A DNA stretch of 64,000 bases from Sipunculus nudus (lineage: Eukaryota; Annelida; Sipuncula; Golfingiida; Sipunculidae), in assembly GCA_026874595.1 (NCBI GenBank), contig CM049316.1, positions 49,788,695 to 49,852,694 on the forward strand. Direction: 5' to 3'. Each line of letters begins with the position of its first letter. The first letter of the stretch is position 1. Shown piece by piece: positions 58,960-64,000 of this stretch. The notes below the pieces were generated by a model. It made no database searches, was not told the DNA's origin, and worked only from the letters and a program-made list of their open reading frames with translations. Both the position numbers and the translations under genes were made by a program.

Positions 58960-61900
58960 AACAAGGGACCCATGGGTCACTGTGCTCAGCTGACGTTGAC
59001 CTTGAAGGTAAAAATCTTAAATAATATCAAATGGAGATAAAGTGTAAGAGGAAGAGGTAATAAAGGCCATGGTTGGTTTATATGATTGGTTTGTATTGAT
59101 GAGCAAGAAATTGTTGCAAATAATATTTTGTGACCTGACCATGTGTCTCCTAATGTTGAAACTAGACATTTCTTGGCACCGCAGGTGCCAGAGTATCCCC
59201 AGACATAGTAGGCCCCCCCCTTTAAGAATAAACCCCCATTTTTAGCAGCATATACTGACACTTGGCAAGCAATTATTGTTTCTTCCATCTATCAATCCTC
59301 AATCTTTTTGAAGATGTTGGTCCTGTGACCTTGATCTTTTTAAAGATGTGTCCTGTGACCTTGACCTTTGACCTCATGACCCCAAAATCAATTCGGGTCT
59401 TGCTTTGCGCATACATATACATATACAAGTTTGAAATCTATACATCAATAAAAGCAGGAATTATCATCCAGAAACTAATTTTTGGACAGATGGCTCCTGT
59501 GACCTTCACCTTTGACCTTGTGACCTCAAAATTGATAGGGTTCTTCCTCTCTTGGCAGGTGAACTATATGTGCAAGATGAAAGATCTGAGATAAAATGTT
59601 TGGCTGAAAATGCATCCACATCTTTATAAAGATGTGTCCTGTGACCTTGACCTTTGACCTTATGACCCTAAAATCCATTCGGGTCTTGCTTTTCCAATGG
59701 GACATATACAAGTCAGGTTTGAAATCTATACATCAATAAAAGCAGGAATTATCATCCAGAAACTAAGTTTTGGACAGATTGCTCCTGTGACCTTCACCCT
59801 TGACCTTGTGACCTCAAAATTGATAGGGGTCTTCCACTCTTGGCAGGTGAACTATATGTGCAAGATGACAGATCTGAGATGAATTGTTTGGCTGAAAATG
59901 CATCCACAATCTTTTTAAAGATGTGTCCTGTGACCTTGACCTTTGACCTCATGACCCAAAAATCAATTCGGGTCTTGCTTTTCCAATGGGTCATATACAA
60001 GTCAAGTTTGAAATCAATACATCAATAAAAGCAGGAATTATCATCCAGAAACTAATTTTTGGACAGATGGCTCCTGTGACCTTCACCTTTGACCTTGTGA
60101 CCTCAAAATTGATAGGGGTCCTCTATTGGCAGATGAACTATATGTGCAAGATGAAAGGTCTGAGATGAAATGTTTGGCTGAAAATGCATCCACAATCTTT
60201 TTAAAGATGTGTCCTGTGACCTTGACCTTTGACCTCATAACCCCAAATTAATTGGAGTCTTGCTTTTCCAATGGGTCATATACAAGTCAAGTTTGAAATC
60301 AATATATCAATAAAGGCAGGAATTATCATCCAGAAACTAATATTTGGACAGATAGCTCCTGTGGCCTTGACCTTTGACCTTTTGACCCCAAAATTGATAG
60401 GGGTCTTCCTCTATTGGCAGATGAACTATGCAAGATAAAAGACCTGGGATGAAAGTTTGGCTTAAAATGCATCCACAGTATCTTTTACGTACGAGTCCAG
60501 TGACCTTGACCTTTGACCTCATGACCCTAAAACCTATAGGGTTCTTTCTTTAGTGGTGGGCCATACATAAGTCACGTTTGAAATCCATATGGCTATCAAC
60601 ACTGGAGATAACATAAGAGGTGTGTGATTTTCACCAAATATGGACACATTTAAGGTCAAGGGCACTCTCACGGTAAAGGTCATGACCCAAATGTAAACAG
60701 ACCTCATCCCATAACCCATCTCTCTACATGTGCATAATATGAAAGAAATCTGTCCATTAGTTTTTGACTTATAATGCTTACAGTGCTGTCAAGTGGCAAT
60801 TATGGGGTAATAAAATGCGTAAAAAAACAAGAAGGCTATCCAAGATCTTCGGTCACCTTGATTTTTGGACCAGTCCATGCAAGCTTACTTGAGATATTTA
60901 AGAATTTGTGTTATTTTCAGCAAAAATGGACCTATTCAAAGTCAAGGTCACTCTCCTAGCATAGGTCATGACCCCATTTTAAATAGGCTTCGTCCCCTTA
61001 CCTATATCTATACAAATGTAAAGTTTGAAAAAGATCAGTGAAATATTTTTTGAGTTATCCTGCTCACAAGGTTTTTCTGCGGCAGCAGCGGCGGCGGCGG
61101 CGGGACCGTCGTGAAACCATAGTATCCCGACTTTGTCAGGGGATACAATAAAGCATGTGAGCAGTTCGTGAACAAATGATCTGTACTATTACCATGATCA
61201 TTAGTTGGCTTTTGATTAACTGTTGACATTTCAGTAGTTTACACATTTGTTCAATTGAATCTATTTTTTGTATAATATATATTATTAAATATATATGTAT
61301 TTTTTTTATGAAATGTATACAGTTGAAATATAACTAATTAACAACATAAAACATGGCAAACAAAGCCTGACCTCAAATTCTGCTGAGGCAAGAAAATAAT
61401 GAACAAAAGTTTGTATTAAATCCTCATTTTTTTTATCACATCAATTTTTTTTTTTAATTTAAGTTTATATTTCTATAATTTCCAATTTAACATATATATC
61501 TGAATATAAAAGTTGATTCATAATTCTCAATTGCATCATCATAAATCTCAATCTTGTCAGATAACACCACATCATGCATACAAATGTTTATTAATTTTTA
61601 CCACAAAAATATATATCTTTTAAATCTGCAAAACAATCAATATCTAAAAATAATACTTGATTTAGATTTCACAATTTTTAATTGTGTCTTTAATTATCCA
61701 TAATGTGCTTCATATTTTATAATAATTTAAGCATACTGATGGGTTCAATTATATTAGTTAAAATCATTTAAAAGATAATTGATTTCTTTCGAAATGCTAC
61801 ATTACACAACATTGCATCTTCTGGATTACACCTTGAATTACTTTTTCAAGGAAAGTTTTTGCATATCAGAGAGGAAACAGCATTACAATTAAGGAGATAC

Positions 61901-62866
61901 AGTGAAAACAATAACAATTACTGCATAACATTTGGAGGGTTGGGTTTGCGGGAGGGGGGGGGGGAGGGGTGATTGGGGTGGTGATATGAAAATAACTGTA
62001 CACCTGTCACAGCAGGGGATCTCCCCCTGTGACTGTAACAAATCAGAAACCCTGGCATAGCTGACTTCCAGTGACCTGGAGTGGGACCCTGCATCTGTAA
62101 TCAAAGCAAATGACTACAATAGAGCCTCAAGAAAAAAATCAATAACTAGCTTAATTTTCAAGCTTTTATTTTCAAATTTCAGATTTATAAAAATTAAATA
62201 TTTATGTTTACATGCTGTGAAAATTAAATCAATGGAACTTACAGGAAAAAAACGTGCCATGGTCAAAGTTGGGCAAAATTTAAGGTACTGATTTTATTTT
62301 TATGCTAATATCTTAAAATATTTACAAAATTCAGATCTAATTTTGGGTAAACAATTGAATCTTAATTAAACATAGTTATATACTTGGGAAAATAGACTCT
62401 AGTTTCAAAATTTTTCATTTTAAATGAGTAAATATTTTTCCTGATTTTTTACAAAGTCCATTATGTTTGGGCCCATAACTTAAAGAATTTATACTTAACA
62501 GACTTAATTTCAGGCATGTACAAAGGAACTATATAGAGGAATATTTATGGTAAATATGAGGAAAAACAGATGAGTGGTTTTGATATGAGGCAGTCCTGAA
62601 GTGTGAAAATAGTATTTTAATAAAAAATTGAGGTTTTTCCTTAATTTCTCAAAGGAACGAAGTTGCAAAGACCCAGTTTTCGGCTTGGTAGGAGATCTTA
62701 GGGACATCTAATATTATGCTGAATTTTGGATTCCTAGGTCTTACGGTTTCAAAACGTGCCACATCTACGGACGGATGGACAGACGGATGGACGGACGGAT
62801 GGACAGATGGACGGACAAAGGACCACGACTTTAGCTCAGATGACTTATAGTCAGCTGAGCTAAAAA
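58960..62866 (+). mobile_element. F1 element split by F3
   Basis: The 5' end AACAAGGGACCCATGGGTC then GCTCAGCTGA lies at 58960. F1 text runs to gttgaaacta, is interrupted by F3 at 59165, and resumes at 61149 with aaagcatgtgagcag, the continuation seen at 14038. It ends in a GGACGGAT microsatellite and the F1 3' hairpin near 62836-62866. Without the insertion it is very like the intact copy at 13834-15699. Confidence 0.88.
59165..61148 (+). mobile_element. F3 element, full-length, nested in F1
   Basis: The 5' end is GACATTTCTTGGCACC with hairpin GGCACC-gca-GGTGCC (59175-59189) and inner motif GTATCCCCAGACA (59193-59205). The 3' hairpin is GTATCCCGAC-ttt-GTC-ag-GGGATAC at 61122-61146, then AA. 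TA lies on both sides (59163-59164 and 61149-61150), where the empty F1 site has one TA. The first half is about four units of ~287 bp with tgaccttgacctttgacctc phrases. The second half is F3 module text without a clear palindrome. Confidence 0.88.
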
Positions 62867-63095
62867 TTGGTCCAATGGTCTCAGAGGAGTTCTCAAGAAA
62901 CGAACGTGGTGGAGGCAGAACCCAGTCAAAACACAGTATCCTCATAATTTTGTATTGGGGCATAGAATTTATATGCAGATATCTGTAGGTCCAACTGTTT
63001 CAAAACGTGCCCTGTTAACAGAGGGTACGATGGACAGAGGACAGACAAAGACTTTTGCTACAACTCAGATTACTTACAGTCAGCTGAGCTAAAAA
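62867..63095 (+). mobile_element. F1 3'-end fragment
   Basis: A short block after the preceding terminus includes gtttcaaaacgtgccctgtt and a worn microsatellite. It ends TTACAGTCAGCTGAGCTAAAA at about 63075-63095, a further F1 3' terminus. Confidence 0.7.
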
Positions 63096-64000
63096 TTCCT
63101 ACGCTCTTTACACAGCGCTTTAACTATAGACCTCTTTCCTATATTGTAAGTGCTGTTTGATATGACCTCGTATCCTGAATTGCAACACCAGAGGGGAGCA
63201 CTGTATTTTTGTCCAATCAGATGAGACCTTGTGCTGGAAGACAAAGCCAAGCAAGGAATACCCATAGCAAATCATGTTCATTTCGTTTTGAGTGACAGCT
63301 CATCACCCCCGTAACCATCTGAACAGGCCACAGGCTCAGAGAGAATTGCCCCAGACGTGGTTTGCTTAGGGCCTTGGGCACATAGGATACCCGGGCGGTG
63401 AGCTGTAATTCAAACGAAACGTAACAACAAAGGCTGCGTGCACACCTCGCTGGCTGGTTCCATTTCTGCAGACAACAGATACATGTCTACGCTACCACAG
63501 TCATAATGTAATAATCGAATCGGTTGTTGTTGCGAGAATACAGAGGGAGCAATTAAAATTCGACCGTAACCTGATAAAAAGCGGTGCTTGAAGCGCAGCT
63601 ATGGGCGGAGCAAGGATGCCTGTCGAGTGTTTGTTTATTGGCATCTGGTTGGCTGCTTGTCACATCATACGCAAGTTTCTTTCAGCGGACAACGAACCGC
63701 CATCTGGTGTCTAAATATATCATAAACGGTCAAAGCTGGCAGCATGAAAATCAGTTGCTTCTTTAGAAGTGCAAGATTTCCGCTGCCTGGGAGCGTAAAT
63801 ATTCCAAAATTATCAATAGTACAGAAAAACATTTGAAATAATAAGATTCATCTTGTTTGTTAAATCTGTCAACTGTTACATAACATAAGAGGGTAAATAT
63901 CTTTCTTCATGTTCTGACGAGGTAAATTATGGTCACGTCTAAATCTTCTGAAATTTACACAATATTAACCTAGTTTCTGGCAATAACATGTAAAATATAA
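63096..64000. other. Apparently single-copy, less AT-rich sequence with inverted repeat
   Basis: No repeat family of this window is recognised here. An imperfect inverted repeat has arms at about 63280-63310 (atttcgttttgag, gacagctcatcacccc) and 63391-63422 (gggcggtgagctgtaatt, caaacgaaac). I found no CNOT1 exon although the preceding one should lie upstream. A short plus-strand frame at 63584-63766 has no family resemblance. Confidence 0.55.

Noticed and set aside
63584-63766. 60-codon plus-strand frame in the single-copy block
   Set aside because: There is no recognisable domain or splice context, and it is short enough to be chance.
57238-64000. Search for the preceding CNOT1 exon (HFMQFP..L block)
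   Set aside because: No match was seen by eye. A short exon could be missed, but I cannot support one.

Overview
The window is animal nuclear DNA: AT-rich, with GT/AG introns and no operons. It most likely comes from a marine invertebrate. A bivalve mollusc is my best guess from the style of its repeats, but that is inference. The only host gene I can support is a slice of CNOT1, the scaffold of the CCR4-NOT deadenylase, on the minus strand. Four consecutive phase-0 exons (57237-56965, 42986-42660, 17836-17720, 10859-10749) join into 276 codons. They cover the Ser/Thr-rich linker and the start of the MIF4G domain that holds the CAF1 (CNOT7/8) nuclease. The flanking exons lie outside the window on both sides. 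The three introns are 13,978, 24,823 and 6,860 bp.

Almost everything else is intronic repeat. I sort most of it into six families of non-coding elements (labels F1-F6 are mine). They differ in sequence but share one terminal plan: a small hairpin at the 5' end, then a 9-13 base motif that recurs inverted inside a hairpin at the 3' end, usually followed by a few A. The bodies hold tandem modules, often an ACGG-type microsatellite near the 3' end, and no transposase. This resembles non-autonomous Helitron/Helentron (HINE, DINE-1-like) elements. Inner motif pairs: F1 GCTCAGCTGA; F2 GCGAACCTGTG; F3 GTATCCCCAGACA; F4 ATGCCCCCGCC; F5 GTATCCGCC; F6 AGCCCTCAGC. Modules of at least five families carry the perfect palindrome GGTGGCGCCACC or a near variant; I count 19 exact copies. 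Nearly all elements point along the plus strand, antisense to CNOT1. They are heavily nested, for example F3 inside F1 at 59-61 kb and F1 inside F1 at 25.5-30.6 kb.

Layout: 0.5-10.65 kb, F1/F2/F5 mosaic ending in tandem F1 3' halves; 10.75 kb, CNOT1 exon; 11.45-17.6 kb, F2, F3, an intact F1 inside a GAAT/GAAA microsatellite, and F2; 17.7 kb, exon; 17.9-25.5 kb, stacked F1/F2 5' ends and an F4/F6 complex with an apparent local inversion; 25.6-33.6 kb, nested F1 and an F3 that carries two terminal-inverted-repeat DNA transposons; 33.6-42.35 kb, F2 and nested F1; 42.7 kb, exon; 43.1-44.0 kb, 53-bp minisatellite; 44.3-49.3 kb, F5, F2 and F1; 49.5-53.1 kb, 88-bp satellite; 53.8-56.96 kb, F1 copies; 57 kb, exon; 57.3-57.9 kb, decayed LINE 3' end; 58.96-62.87 kb, F1 interrupted by F3; 63.1-64 kb, apparently single-copy DNA with an imperfect inverted repeat. 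I saw no convincing tRNA, rRNA, CRISPR or intact transposase gene.
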